Source: Allobosea sp. 117 (GTDB taxonomy: Bacteria; Pseudomonadota; Alphaproteobacteria; Rhizobiales; Xanthobacteraceae). Taken from it: a stretch of DNA of 64,000 bases. A program made the position numbers and the translations under genes. Below the pieces are notes generated by a model. It saw only the letters and a program-made list of their open reading frames with translations, did not search any database and was not told the DNA's origin. This document shows, piece after piece, positions 51,693-60,406 of the stretch (its first letter is position 1; the number at the start of each line of letters is the position of its first letter). Where the stretch lies: assembly GCF_000702305.1 (NCBI RefSeq), contig NZ_KL370890.1, forward strand, positions 70,009 to 134,008, read 5' to 3'.

Positions 51693-52993
51693 CGCATTCG
51701 AAGGCCCACGTTGACGTTGCGATCGTGGGCGGAGGTATCATAGGGTGTGCGGCGGCCTGGTATCTCACCCGTCGCGGCCTTCGCGTCGGGCTCTATGAGA
51801 AGGGCCGCATCGCCGGCGAGCAGTCAGGCAAGAATTCCGGCTTCGTGCGCAAGCAGGGACGCGACGAGCGCGAGATGGCGCTGATCGTCCGCAGCCTCGA
51901 ACTTTGGCGCGGGATCAACGCGGAGATCGGCGAAGAGACCGGCTTCGTCTCGCATGGGAACCTCGCCGTCGCGGCCGACGCGGACGCGCTGGCACGAATG
52001 GAGGCCTGGCTCGGCATCGCTCGTGCCTTCGGCGTGGACAGCCGGGTGCTCGGCGCCGCCGAGCTCGGCAAGGCATTCCCCCGTCTTCGCCCGGGCTTCG
52101 CCGGCGGATTGTTCACCCGGAGCGACGGGCAGGCCGAGCCCACGCTCGCCGCCCCGGCCATTGCGCGCGCCTTGCGGGGGGCGGGCGCCGACGTGCAGGA
52201 GAACGTCGTCGTCGAGGAGCTGATCCGCGAAGGCGGTCGCGTGACCGGCCTGAGGACCGAGCGGGGCGAGGTGAGAGCCGGCACGGTCATCGTGGCCGCC
52301 GGGCTCTGGACGCGCCTCTTCCTCAGCCGATACGGCGTTGAGCTGCCGCAGAGCGACCTGAAGGTCTCGGTCGGCCGCACGGCACCCTTCGACCACGGAT
52401 TGACTGTGCCCGCCTGGACCGCGAGGACGCTGGTGCGCCCGCGCCACGACGGCGGGCTGACCATATCGCTGGGCACGATGGGACCGCTCGACTTCGAGCC
52501 GACATGGCGCAACCTGGCGCCCGCCCCGCGCTTCCTGCCGACCTTCCTCGCCAATCGCGAGGCGACGCGGATACGTCTCGGCGGCCGCTTTCTCGAAGAC
52601 CGCCGCTGGGTGGCGACCTATACGGGCGCGCGGCGGGACCGCTATGACGAAATCCGCGTGCCGGACGTGCCGCCCAACGTGGCGGTGCTCGACGCGAGCC
52701 GGAAGGCCGCCGCGATCGACTTCACCTTTCCCGATCCGCTCGAGCTGGTGGAGAGCTGGGCGTGCCGGATCGACGTTACCCCCGACGCGGTCCCGGTTCT
52801 GGGCAGCATTCCCGGTCTGCCCGGGCTGGTGGTGGCGACCGGCATGAGCGGCCACGGCTTCGGCATCTCGCTCGGGGTCGGGGAGGCGATCGCCGAACTC
52901 GTTGCCACCGGCCGCTCCGCCATACCGCTCGACGCCTTCCGCATCGAACGCTTCGCCGAACGCTATTTCGCCGCGCCCCAGAACGTCCTCTGA
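51689..52993 (+). CDS. FAD-dependent amino acid/amine oxidoreductase (DAO family)
   Basis: A 434-residue DAO-family enzyme. The dinucleotide motif is VAIVGGGIIGCAAAWYL, FAD contacts include GEQSGKNSGFVRKQGRDERE, and the end has GLVVATGMSGHGFGISLGVGE, as in glycine/sarcosine/D-amino acid oxidases. It oxidises a D-amino acid, sarcosine-like or related amine, passing electrons to O2 or a quinone. A binding protein for a polar amino acid lies upstream, so the same compound may be imported and oxidised. The start overlaps the CGNR stop (ATGA). Confidence 0.87.
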   Translation: MTHSKAHVDVAIVGGGIIGCAAAWYLTRRGLRVGLYEKGRIAGEQSGKNSGFVRKQGRDEREMALIVRSLELWRGINAEIGEETGFVSHGNLAVAADADALARMEAWLGIARAFGVDSRVLGAAELGKAFPRLRPGFAGGLFTRSDGQAEPTLAAPAIARALRGAGADVQENVVVEELIREGGRVTGLRTERGEVRAGTVIVAAGLWTRLFLSRYGVELPQSDLKVSVGRTAPFDHGLTVPAWTARTLVRPRHDGGLTISLGTMGPLDFEPTWRNLAPAPRFLPTFLANREATRIRLGGRFLEDRRWVATYTGARRDRYDEIRVPDVPPNVAVLDASRKAAAIDFTFPDPLELVESWACRIDVTPDAVPVLGSIPGLPGLVVATGMSGHGFGISLGVGEAIAELVATGRSAIPLDAFRIERFAERYFAAPQNVL

Positions 52994-52995
52994 CG

Positions 52996-53628
52996 ATGAA
53001 CGGCACCATGAAGCTCGACCATTTCGCCTATGCGTCCGCATCCCTCGACAAGGCCATCGCCGATTTCGAAAGCTGGACCGGCGTGCGGCCGAAGCCCGGC
53101 GGCTCGCATCCGGGCAAGGGCACGCGCAACGCGCTGGTCTCGCTGGGACCCGGCCTCTATCTGGCGCTGGACGCGCCGGACCCGACGCAGCAGCTCGTCG
53201 GCAACAACGGCGCCTGGATGGCGAAGCTCGACAGCTACCTCCTGTTCCTCTTCGCCGTCGCCACCGATGACATCGGGCGGGCACAACGGGTTCTCGCCGG
53301 GCATGGCGTCGCAACGACGCTCGCTTGCGGAGAGCGCCGGACCGCCGACGGAAGGCTGATCGCCTGGGACTTCCTCGAGGGCGCCGATGAGGGATTCGGC
53401 ATCGCCCTGCCGCACGTCATGCAATGGAAGACCGAGCATCACCCCTCGGCGGATAGTCCGGCTGGATGCCGCCTTGCCGGTTTCACCGTCCAGCACCCTG
53501 ACCCAGCCCGCATCGAGGCACTCTATGCCGATCTCGGGCTCGATGGCGTCGAGGTCAGGCGAGGAGCCGAGATCGCGCTCGGCATGACCGTCGACGGCTC
53601 ACATGGAGAAACCACGCTGCCCACCTAG
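52996..53628 (+). CDS. Glyoxalase/bleomycin-resistance-like (VOC) protein
   Basis: A 210-residue protein of the glyoxalase-like superfamily. It starts MNGTMKLDHFAYASASLDKA, with the VOC metal-ligand histidine in LDHFAYA; NALVSLGPGLYLALDAPD forms the next strand pair. A second half with AGFTVQHPDPARIEALYADL repeats the unit. Function cannot be fixed; relatives are often annotated as VOC or glyoxalase-like domain proteins. It follows the oxidoreductase by 2 bp and may act on its product, or bind it. Confidence 0.75.
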   Translation: MNGTMKLDHFAYASASLDKAIADFESWTGVRPKPGGSHPGKGTRNALVSLGPGLYLALDAPDPTQQLVGNNGAWMAKLDSYLLFLFAVATDDIGRAQRVLAGHGVATTLACGERRTADGRLIAWDFLEGADEGFGIALPHVMQWKTEHHPSADSPAGCRLAGFTVQHPDPARIEALYADLGLDGVEVRRGAEIALGMTVDGSHGETTLPT

Positions 53629-54103
53629 GGTCAGGATTACGGCCCGCGGCGACTTTAGCGCGCCCACCGCCATCGACCATTTCCCGCGCCTCGCTCGGAC
53701 GTGGCCCGGCGGCGATCGGCGGCAATTCTCGGCGTCGGCGGGGTGGAAATGGCAGAGATGGCGCGACGGACGAGATGAAACTGAGAACGACGTTTTCGCT
53801 GCAGCCCTCTAGGATGCGAATTCCAATTTGGCTGATCACGACTGGCGTAGGGCCCAGTTCGAATCCCTTTCGTTCCGGACGAGATCTGATTCCGGTTTTT
53901 GAGGTCGGCAAACGTCGCTTTGGCCATCAAAATGAGGGCGAAGCCGAATGTCCGCTGCCACGAAGCGATCTTATGTCTCTTCTCGGTGCTGATAGCGCCA
54001 AGCCCTATCGAGAAGCGACATGGACGCGTAGTCGCAAATAGACCACCGAAAAATCTGCATTCAACGATGGTAGCGTTATCGAACCGCGAGCCTTGAACTC
54101 TGA
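53629..54103. other. Intergenic region between VOC gene and arsJ, no gene recognised
   Basis: 475 bp with AT-richer character than the flanks and no convincing frame. Fragments such as AGTTCGAATCCC at 53848-53859 recall a tRNA T-arm, but the stem does not pair, so I do not call one. The region separates two unlike gene clusters and may be a junction where the arsenic cluster joined the chromosome. I see no attachment-site repeat. Confidence 0.35.
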
Positions 54104-55345
54104 TCAGGCGACGACAGCCGCGGACCCATTTCGAGTAGGCAGCGCCAGCGTCACAACCCAGCAGATGAACAGCATGAGCGCCGAGCCGATCAGGCACGCG
54201 TAGATGCCGCCAAGCTGATAGAGGAAGCCGGATGCGAGGATGCCGATGAAGCGTCCCGCCGCGTTGGCCGCGTAGTAGAAGCCAACATCTTCCGCGGCCT
54301 TTTCGGACCCCGCATAAGCAAGCACCAGATAGGAATGGACCGAGGAATTGACGGCGAAGGCGACGCCGAACACCCCAAGGCCCACCACCAGGACGATGGT
54401 CGGATTCGGCGGAGCCAGCGCCAGCACGATGGCGATCAGGACCGGCACGATCGCCAGCGCCAGGGACCACCAACGGGCCGCTGGTACCTCCCGGGACAGA
54501 CCATCCGGGCTGCGCGCCACGAGGGAAGGCGCGGCGGCCTGTACGAAGCCGTAGCCGATCGTCCAGAGAGCCAAGAAGGCGCCGACCATCGTGAAGGTCC
54601 AGCCGCTCGCATAGAGGAACACCGGCACACCCACCACGAACCAGACATCTCGCGCTCCGAACAGTACGACGCGTGCGGCCGCGAGCAGATTGATGCCACG
54701 CGACTTCGCGAAGAGCTCGCGGGCGCTGCGGCTGGCCTTGGTCTTGCCCATCATCGGCGGCAGCGAGAACACGATTCCGAGCAGCACCAGAAGCAGCGCC
54801 GCCGCCATCAGCCACAGCGCGTAGCGAAAACCAATCAGCTGGAGCAGCAGTCCCCCCAGGAAGAAGCCGACGCCCTTCATCGCGTTCTTGGAGCCGGTGA
54901 ACCAGGCCACCCATTTGAACAGGCGACCGTCGCCGCCGCCCATGGCCTGGGCTTCCGTGATCTTGATGGCGGACTTGGACGCGGTCTTGGTCAGGTCCTT
55001 GGCGACCCCGCAGACCCCCTGCGCGACGACGACCCAAACGACCAGCAGAGCACTCCCCCATTCCGGGGAGACGGCCGAGAGCAGCAGGAAGCCGAAGATC
55101 TGCGTCGAAAGCCCGACCATCAGCATGCGCGTGATGCCGAAGCGGGCCGCCAGCCAGCCGCCGATGAAGTTAGCGCCGATGCCCGCGGCCTCGTAAAGGA
55201 GGAATAGAAAGGCAAGGGTGAAAGGCGAATAGCCGAGCTGGAAGAAGGTGAACAGCACCAGCATGCGCAGCGCGCCGTCCGTGAGGGTGAAGCCCCAATA
55301 GGCGGCCGTCACGATCGCATAGTTGCGCAGTCCGCTCGCCGCCAT
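54104..55345 (-). CDS. arsJ: ArsJ, MFS exporter of 1-arseno-3-phosphoglycerate
   Basis: A 413-residue major facilitator protein, twelve spans. The N-terminus LRNYAIVTAAYWGFTLTDG with GALRMLVLFTFFQLGYSPFT is typical of ArsJ, and GGWLAARFGITRMLMVGLS is the MFS loop. ArsJ exports the unstable arseno-phosphoglycerate formed by the linked GAPDH, so arsenate leaves the cell. The start at 55345 lies 2 bp after the gapdh stop; a TTG at 55351 is also possible. Placement next to arsenite oxidase suggests removal of the arsenate that AioBA makes. Confidence 0.93.
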   Translation of the reverse strand: MAASGLRNYAIVTAAYWGFTLTDGALRMLVLFTFFQLGYSPFTLAFLFLLYEAAGIGANFIGGWLAARFGITRMLMVGLSTQIFGFLLLSAVSPEWGSALLVVWVVVAQGVCGVAKDLTKTASKSAIKITEAQAMGGGDGRLFKWVAWFTGSKNAMKGVGFFLGGLLLQLIGFRYALWLMAAALLLVLLGIVFSLPPMMGKTKASRSARELFAKSRGINLLAAARVVLFGARDVWFVVGVPVFLYASGWTFTMVGAFLALWTIGYGFVQAAAPSLVARSPDGLSREVPAARWWSLALAIVPVLIAIVLALAPPNPTIVLVVGLGVFGVAFAVNSSVHSYLVLAYAGSEKAAEDVGFYYAANAAGRFIGILASGFLYQLGGIYACLIGSALMLFICWVVTLALPTRNGSAAVVA

Positions 55346-55347
55346 GA

Positions 55348-56391
55348 TCAAATCCCAACCTTCCGGAGATGGCAGGCGAGATCAACCATGCGGCAGGCAT
55401 AGCCCATCTCATTATCATACCAAGCGTAAACCTTGAGGAGCGTTTCGTCGGTGACGAGAGTGGAGAGCCCATCCACCACGGAGGAGCGCGTGTCGCGCGC
55501 GTAGTCGGCCGAGACGAGCGGACGGGGTTCGAAGCCGAGGATGCCGGCGAGCTGCCCTTCCGCTGCCACGCGGAACAGCTCATTCACTTCCTCGGCGGTG
55601 GTCGGCCGCTGCATCTCGAACACCGCGTCGGTGAGCGAGGCGTTCAGCACGGGTGCGCGGACCGCATGGCCGTTCAGCTTGCCCTTCAGTTCCGGATAGA
55701 TCAGCGCGATCGCGGTCGCACTTCCCGTGGTCGTGGGCTGGAGGGAGAGCATGGCCGAGCGAGCCCGGCGAAGATCGCGGTGCGGCGCGTCCACAACGAC
55801 ATTGGTGTTGGTTGGATCATGGATGGTGGTGATCTGGCCATGGCGGATGCCGATGGCCTCATGCACCACCTTGACCACGGGGGCGAGGCAGTTGGTCGTG
55901 CAGGAAGCCGCCGTGACGATCGGATGGGACGCCGGGTCATAGAGATGTTCGTTGACGCCGACGACAACGTTCAGGACCGATGGGTCCTTGACCGGCGCAG
56001 CGACGATGACCCGCTTGGCGCCGCGATCCAGATGGCCTTGCAAGATGGCCGGCGTCAGGAACTTACCGGTGCATTCCAGCACGACCTCGACACCGAGATC
56101 GCCCCAAGGAATCTCCGCCGGCATGCCAAGCGCCGAGAAGGAGATGTGCTTGCCGTCGATCGTCACGGCATCATCGCCGTTAGCGGCAATATCGGCCCGC
56201 CAGCGGCCCTGAACGCTGTCGAACTCGAGCAGGTGTGCGGTCGCCGCCGCACCGCCCTTGATCTCGTTGAAATGGACCACCTCAAGGCGGTTGTCGGCAC
56301 GCGGATCGTCCGCTGGACGTTCGGCCGCTCCCATCGCTGCACGCAGCGCCAGGCGCCCGATCCGTCCCATGCCACTGATGCCGACTCGCAT
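55348..56391 (-). CDS. Glyceraldehyde-3-phosphate dehydrogenase of the ArsJ arsenate-resistance pair
   Basis: A 347-residue GAPDH. NAD motif is [16 protein letters not shown], the catalytic Cys sits in [13 protein letters not shown], and the substrate-phosphate loop is [20 protein letters not shown]. It is one of the ars-type copies, not the glycolytic housekeeping enzyme, as judged by being paired with arsJ with a 2-bp gap. With arsenate it makes 1-arseno-3-phosphoglycerate, which ArsJ expels. The start is the ATG at 56391 after GGAGAG; the frame upstream carries no signals. It is divergent from aioX with a 200-bp gap. Confidence 0.92.
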   Translation of the reverse strand: MRVGISGMGRIGRLALRAAMGAAERPADDPRADNRLEVVHFNEIKGGAAATAHLLEFDSVQGRWRADIAANGDDAVTIDGKHISFSALGMPAEIPWGDLGVEVVLECTGKFLTPAILQGHLDRGAKRVIVAAPVKDPSVLNVVVGVNEHLYDPASHPIVTAASCTTNCLAPVVKVVHEAIGIRHGQITTIHDPTNTNVVVDAPHRDLRRARSAMLSLQPTTTGSATAIALIYPELKGKLNGHAVRAPVLNASLTDAVFEMQRPTTAEEVNELFRVAAEGQLAGILGFEPRPLVSADYARDTRSSVVDGLSTLVTDETLLKVYAWYDNEMGYACRMVDLACHLRKVGI

Positions 56392-56471
56392 GTCGCCCGC
56401 TCTCCTACCGGCTTGGCCGTCGCCCGATCTCAATGGGGATGGGTGCGCCGTAACAGGCTTGAATGACAGTT

Positions 56472-56487
56472 GGGTGACGGTTTTGCA
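56472..56487 (+). promoter_or_regulatory. Weak candidate sigma54 promoter for aioX
   Basis: GGG (56472-56474) and TTGCA (56483-56487) with the invariant GG (56473-56474) and GC (56485-56486) 10 nt apart. The -24 half is poor (GGGTGAC instead of TGGCAC), so this is only suggestive. AioR itself could then drive the aioXSR genes. Confidence 0.3.
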
Positions 56488-56593
56488 GGCCTGACCCTAG
56501 GAGCGACCGCCAATGTCGTGAGGTTCGTATTTCCGTCCCAAAGGAAAAGGGATAATCTCTCTGGAAAAAGAAGAACTAAAAACGGGAAATGCC

Positions 56594-57478
56594 ATGATGG
56601 GGAGCGTCGGCGCTACGGCGAGCCGTCGCCTGTTGCTGAAACAGATCGCGGCCACGACTGCCTACTTCATGGCATCGCGAAGCTATTCGCGCGCGAGTAC
56701 CGAAGAGCTTCGTTTCGGACTGACGCCAGTTTTCCTAACGTCCGACCTCGAACTGCTCGGCCGACTTCAACTCTATTTGTCTCGCGCAACGGGCCTGCCG
56801 GTAACGCTGCTGACGCGGCGCACTTATCAGGAAATCGTAGCTCTCCTTATTTCGAGACAGATCGACGCGGCGTGGATCTGCGGCTACCCGTACGTGATGC
56901 ACGAGGGCGAGCTCCAGCTCGTCGCCATCCCGGAATGGCGAGGTCGGCCGCTCTATCAATCCTATCTGATCATCGATGCGGATCGGCAGGGCGACGGTCT
57001 CGGGGACCTGAGGGGCGATACCCACGCCTTTTCCGACCCGGACTCCAACTCCGGATTCCTCGTCACCCGCGCCGCGCTAGCGGAGATGCGGGAGACTCCG
57101 GAAAGGTTTTTTGCGCGAACCTTCTTCACCTACGGGCACCGCAACGTCATCCGGGCCGTAGCCTCCGGGCTTGCGACGTCCGGCTCCGTCGATGGCTATG
57201 TCTATGAGGTAGTGGCCGCGATCGAACCCGCGCTCACGGCCCGCACGCGCATCATGTGGCGATCTGAATGGCTCGGCTTCCCCCCGATAGCCGCACCCCG
57301 CAATCCGGTCGACCCGGGGCGGCTTGCCCTGCTGTCGAAGGCACTGCTGAACATGTCGGATGACGAGGATGGGCGAGCTGTCCTCGCAATGCTGCGCCTC
57401 GATGGCTTCGTGACCCGGGGAGCGGAGCTGTTCAGTCCCATTGCTGCGAAGGCGGCGCTCGTCGCGTCGGCAGGCTAG
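56594..57478 (+). CDS. aioX: AioX, periplasmic arsenite-sensing binding protein
   Basis: A 294-residue periplasmic protein of the PhnD-like family. It has an N-terminal Arg pair and hydrophobic segment (RRLLLKQIAATTAYFMA) as export signal. The body has LRFGLTPVFLTSDLELLGRL and the arsenite-binding neighbourhood AAWICGYPYV with Cys96, the counterpart of the As(III)-binding Cys of AioX in Agrobacterium. FSDPDSNSGFLVTR is the PhnD-type motif. It lies 2 bp before the aioS gene, so sensor and kinase are coupled. It passes the arsenite signal to AioS. Confidence 0.93.
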   Translation: MMGSVGATASRRLLLKQIAATTAYFMASRSYSRASTEELRFGLTPVFLTSDLELLGRLQLYLSRATGLPVTLLTRRTYQEIVALLISRQIDAAWICGYPYVMHEGELQLVAIPEWRGRPLYQSYLIIDADRQGDGLGDLRGDTHAFSDPDSNSGFLVTRAALAEMRETPERFFARTFFTYGHRNVIRAVASGLATSGSVDGYVYEVVAAIEPALTARTRIMWRSEWLGFPPIAAPRNPVDPGRLALLSKALLNMSDDEDGRAVLAMLRLDGFVTRGAELFSPIAAKAALVASAG

Positions 57479-57480
57479 CG

Positions 57481-58932
57481 ATGACAGGCTGGCTCCACCC
57501 GTCCAGTTGGCCGATCACCGTCAAGGTGCCGCTGGCGGTGGCCGCGCTGATGATCCTGGTCGGCATCGTGCTCTCCGAGCGCGTGCTGGCGCATCTCGAT
57601 GAATCCCAGCAACGGCACCTGCGTGACCTGGCGCAGAGCTATCTCGACGGACTCTCCTCGGCGGCAGCTCCGTCCATCCTCCGCGACGATGTCTGGGAGG
57701 TCTTCGATGCGATCGAGCGGGCGCAAGCCCTGAACAAGAGCGTCAATGCGGCGGAGACCATCGTGGCCAACGCCGACGACCGCGTGATTGCGGCTTCCGA
57801 CCCGCGCCGGTTCCCGACCGGTGCGCCCGTCCCCCGCCTCGTTCTCGACCAGACCCACGCGCAGCCCTTCCGGTTCGATATCGGCGGGGATCGCGCCTAT
57901 GCCATGCGGGTCCTTGCCTATCCCGGCCGGGAAGTCGGCACGATCTTCGCCAGCTTCGATACCAGCCATCTGGCAAGCGAGCGTCGCGGCGTGATCCTGA
58001 CGCTGGCGGCCACCAATGGCCTGCTCACCTTCTTGCTGGCCGCCGCCGGCTGGGTGCTGGTCGCCCGCATGATGCGTCCGATCCGTGTCCTGTCGGACCA
58101 TCTGGGCAGTGCCCGGGAATCGGGCGCGACACCCATCGCGGGAGACGTTGTCGCGCACAGCCGGGGCGAATTTGCGCGCCTGTTCGGCGCTTACAACGAG
58201 CTTGTCCACTCGATCGATCAGCGGCACGAGTTGTCTGCCCGGCTGGCCGAAGAAGAGAAGCTCGGCAGCCTCGGGCGCCTTGCATCGGCACTGGCACATG
58301 AGATCAACAACCCTCTGGGCGGCATCTTCAACGCGCTCGCGACCCTCAAGAGCCATGGCCATCTCGAAAGCGTTCGTGCCGGTAGCATCGACCTGGTGGA
58401 GCGCGGGCTCGTCGGCATTCGCGATGTGGTCCGAAGCACCCTCGCGCTCCACCGGACGGACGGCTCGACCCGAGACCTGATCCCCGCCGACATCGATGAT
58501 CTCGGTCTGCTGGTGGCGCCCGAAGCCAGCCGCAGATCGGTCACGGTATCGATCTACAATGGACTGGTGGGCGGCATTCCGGTCCCCAGTTCATCGGTGC
58601 GGCAGGCGACCCTCAACCTTCTCCTCAACGCCCTCGCCGCGGCGCCGCCTGGCTCGCGCATCGACCTGTCGGCTCATGTCGCGGATGGCGGCCTCCTGCT
58701 CGAAGTGGAGGATCGCGGCGAGGGATTGCCTGCCGCCGCGGCCGAACAACTGACTGGCGCATCGACCAGCCGCCCGTTGCGCGATGGAAGCGGTCTCGGT
58801 CTCTGGATGACACGACGGCTGATGGACACGCTCGGCGCGACAATAGCGGTCGAACGCCCCGAGGAAGGTGGCACCATCGTGCGCATCCGGGTTCCCGTTT
58901 CCCGACATGAGGTGCTCGCCGATGTCGCCTGA
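57481..58932 (+). CDS. aioS: AioS, arsenite-responsive sensor histidine kinase
   Basis: A 483-residue membrane kinase. Spans lie near residues 15-33 and 172-195, with a periplasmic loop of about 140 residues suited to contact with AioX. HAMP-like linker, HisKA box with H273 (ASALAHEINNPLGGI) and an ATPase domain with RQATLNLLLNALAAA, VEDRGEGL and GSGLGLWMTRRLM follow. Following aioX by 2 bp and overlapping aioR by 11 bp, it belongs to the canonical aioXSR order. It phosphorylates AioR when arsenite is bound by AioX. Confidence 0.93.
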   Translation: MTGWLHPSSWPITVKVPLAVAALMILVGIVLSERVLAHLDESQQRHLRDLAQSYLDGLSSAAAPSILRDDVWEVFDAIERAQALNKSVNAAETIVANADDRVIAASDPRRFPTGAPVPRLVLDQTHAQPFRFDIGGDRAYAMRVLAYPGREVGTIFASFDTSHLASERRGVILTLAATNGLLTFLLAAAGWVLVARMMRPIRVLSDHLGSARESGATPIAGDVVAHSRGEFARLFGAYNELVHSIDQRHELSARLAEEEKLGSLGRLASALAHEINNPLGGIFNALATLKSHGHLESVRAGSIDLVERGLVGIRDVVRSTLALHRTDGSTRDLIPADIDDLGLLVAPEASRRSVTVSIYNGLVGGIPVPSSSVRQATLNLLLNALAAAPPGSRIDLSAHVADGGLLLEVEDRGEGLPAAAAEQLTGASTSRPLRDGSGLGLWMTRRLMDTLGATIAVERPEEGGTIVRIRVPVSRHEVLADVA

Positions 58933-60232
58933 CGCTCCGCTTATCGGCCTCGTCGAGGACGATCCGCTCATGGGGGAGAGCCTCATCCAGCGGCTCGCGC
59001 TGGAACGGGTGACGGTCAAATGGTGGCAGTCCGGGGCGGAGGCGCTTGGTGAGATGGGGCGCCACCCGTTGCAAGCCGTGGTCTGCGATATCAGGCTGCC
59101 GGACGTCAGCGGCGAGACGGTGTTCCGCGAGGTCGTGCGCACGTCCAACGCGCCCCCGTTCCTGTTCATCACCGGCCACGGCGACATCGATCAGGCGGTG
59201 CGTCTCATGCGGGCCGGAGCGGTCGACTACGTCACCAAGCCCTTCGACATGGACGATTTCCTGGCACGGCTCGGCGACCTCGTCAGGGGACACGATCCGA
59301 GAACCCAGACGCTCGGCACCTCCCCTGCCATGCAGGATATCGAACGCCTGTTGCAGCGCGTGGCGCGGATCAGCTCCAGCGTCCTGATCACCGGCGAGAC
59401 CGGCACGGGTAAGGACGTCGCGGCCCGCCTTCTTCACGCCGCGTCGGCCAATCCCTCCGCTCCCTTCGTCGCGGTCAATTGCGCCGCCATTCCCGCCCAT
59501 CTCATGGAAAGCGAGTTGTTCGGCCATGAAAAGGGAGCCTTCACCGGAGCCGTGCAGCGCCACGCCGGGTATGCCGAACGCGCGGGCGATGGGGTCCTCT
59601 TCCTCGACGAAATCGCCGAACTGCGCCCCGACCTTCAGGCCAAGTTGCTGCGGCTCATTGAGGAGCGGGCCTTTCACCGTGTGGGCGGCGAGCGGCCGAT
59701 CCCCTTCCGTGGCCGCCTGGTCACGGCGACCAATGCCGACCTCCCGTCACGCGTCCGGGAGGGGAGTTTCCGCGAGGATCTGTTCTACCGTGTCAATGTC
59801 GTCTCCATCCGGCTGCCGGCGCTTCGCGAGCGCCGCGAGGACATTGCCTGGCTGATGGACCGCTTCTTTCTGGAACTCTCCGAGCAGTTGCCGACACAGG
59901 CCCGTGGCGTGAGCGGCCTCGCGCATGAAGCCGCCCTCGCGCATGCGTGGCCGGGCAACGTCCGCGAGTTGCGGAACCGCATGGAGCGGGCGGTGGCACT
60001 GGCGATGGGGCCGTGGCTGATGCCCGGCGATCTCTTTCCCGAGTCGGCCGGCGGGCCGTTGCCGTCAACCCCCTTCGAATCCCTCGAGACCGCCCGGCTG
60101 GAGGCTGAGCGGCGCCACATCGTGCGCGCCCTGGCCGCAACGAACGGCGAGATCAGTGCGGCGGCGCGCCTGCTCGGCATCGGGCGGACCACCCTGTGGG
60201 AGAAGATGCGCCGCCTCGGCTTCGACGCGTGA
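58922..60232 (+). CDS. aioR: AioR, sigma54-dependent response regulator of arsenite oxidase
   Basis: A 436-residue NtrC-class activator. The receiver has D56 in VVCDIRLPDVSG, the AAA+ domain has Walker A GETGTGKD (158-165) and the sigma54-contact loop GAFTGA (205-210), and the C-terminus is a Fis-type helix-turn-helix (ISAAARLLGIGRTTLWEKMR). The start at 58922 (MSPDAPLIGL) is the one that gives a normal receiver N-terminus and overlaps aioS. Its target is the -24/-12 promoter at 60348-60364 ahead of aioBA, where a palindrome for binding is also found. Confidence 0.93.
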   Translation: MSPDAPLIGLVEDDPLMGESLIQRLALERVTVKWWQSGAEALGEMGRHPLQAVVCDIRLPDVSGETVFREVVRTSNAPPFLFITGHGDIDQAVRLMRAGAVDYVTKPFDMDDFLARLGDLVRGHDPRTQTLGTSPAMQDIERLLQRVARISSSVLITGETGTGKDVAARLLHAASANPSAPFVAVNCAAIPAHLMESELFGHEKGAFTGAVQRHAGYAERAGDGVLFLDEIAELRPDLQAKLLRLIEERAFHRVGGERPIPFRGRLVTATNADLPSRVREGSFREDLFYRVNVVSIRLPALRERREDIAWLMDRFFLELSEQLPTQARGVSGLAHEAALAHAWPGNVRELRNRMERAVALAMGPWLMPGDLFPESAGGPLPSTPFESLETARLEAERRHIVRALAATNGEISAAARLLGIGRTTLWEKMRRLGFDA

Positions 60233-60269
60233 CCTTGTCCTGAAATCCGAACCCACGGCGCTGCAGCAT

Positions 60270-60285
60270 GTTCGGGTACCCGGAC
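60270..60285. promoter_or_regulatory. Near-perfect palindrome, candidate AioR binding site
   Basis: GTTCGGGT and ACCCGGAC, arms of 8 bp with one mismatch, including the perfect core CGGGTACCCG (60273-60282). It lies about 65-80 bp upstream of the -24 element of the aioB promoter, the normal distance for an NtrC-type enhancer site. No binding data are known to me. Confidence 0.55.
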
Positions 60286-60347
60286 ATTGCGGCGTCGGGG
60301 CTCGCCTCGGATTCAGCCAAGCCACTGATAAACAATCAGATTAAATC

Positions 60348-60364
60348 TTGGCCCATAGCCTGCA
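60348..60364 (+). promoter_or_regulatory. Sigma54 (-24/-12) promoter of aioBA
   Basis: TTGGCCC (60348-60354), then ATAGCC and TGCA (60361-60364). The GG (60350-60351) and GC (60362-60363) are 10 nt apart. The promoter lies 43 bp before the aioB ATG, and the activator AioR is encoded just upstream. Known aioBA genes of Agrobacterium and relatives are sigma54-dependent. Confidence 0.8.
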
Positions 60365-60406
60365 AAGGCTCTCCCGTCCTGGTTGGACGCTATGGGAGGA
60401 ACCAAG

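Noticed and set aside
53840..53885. tRNA-like T-arm sequence AGTTCGAATCCC.
   Set aside because: The five-bp T-stem does not pair beyond the first base pair and no anticodon or acceptor stem can be placed around it.
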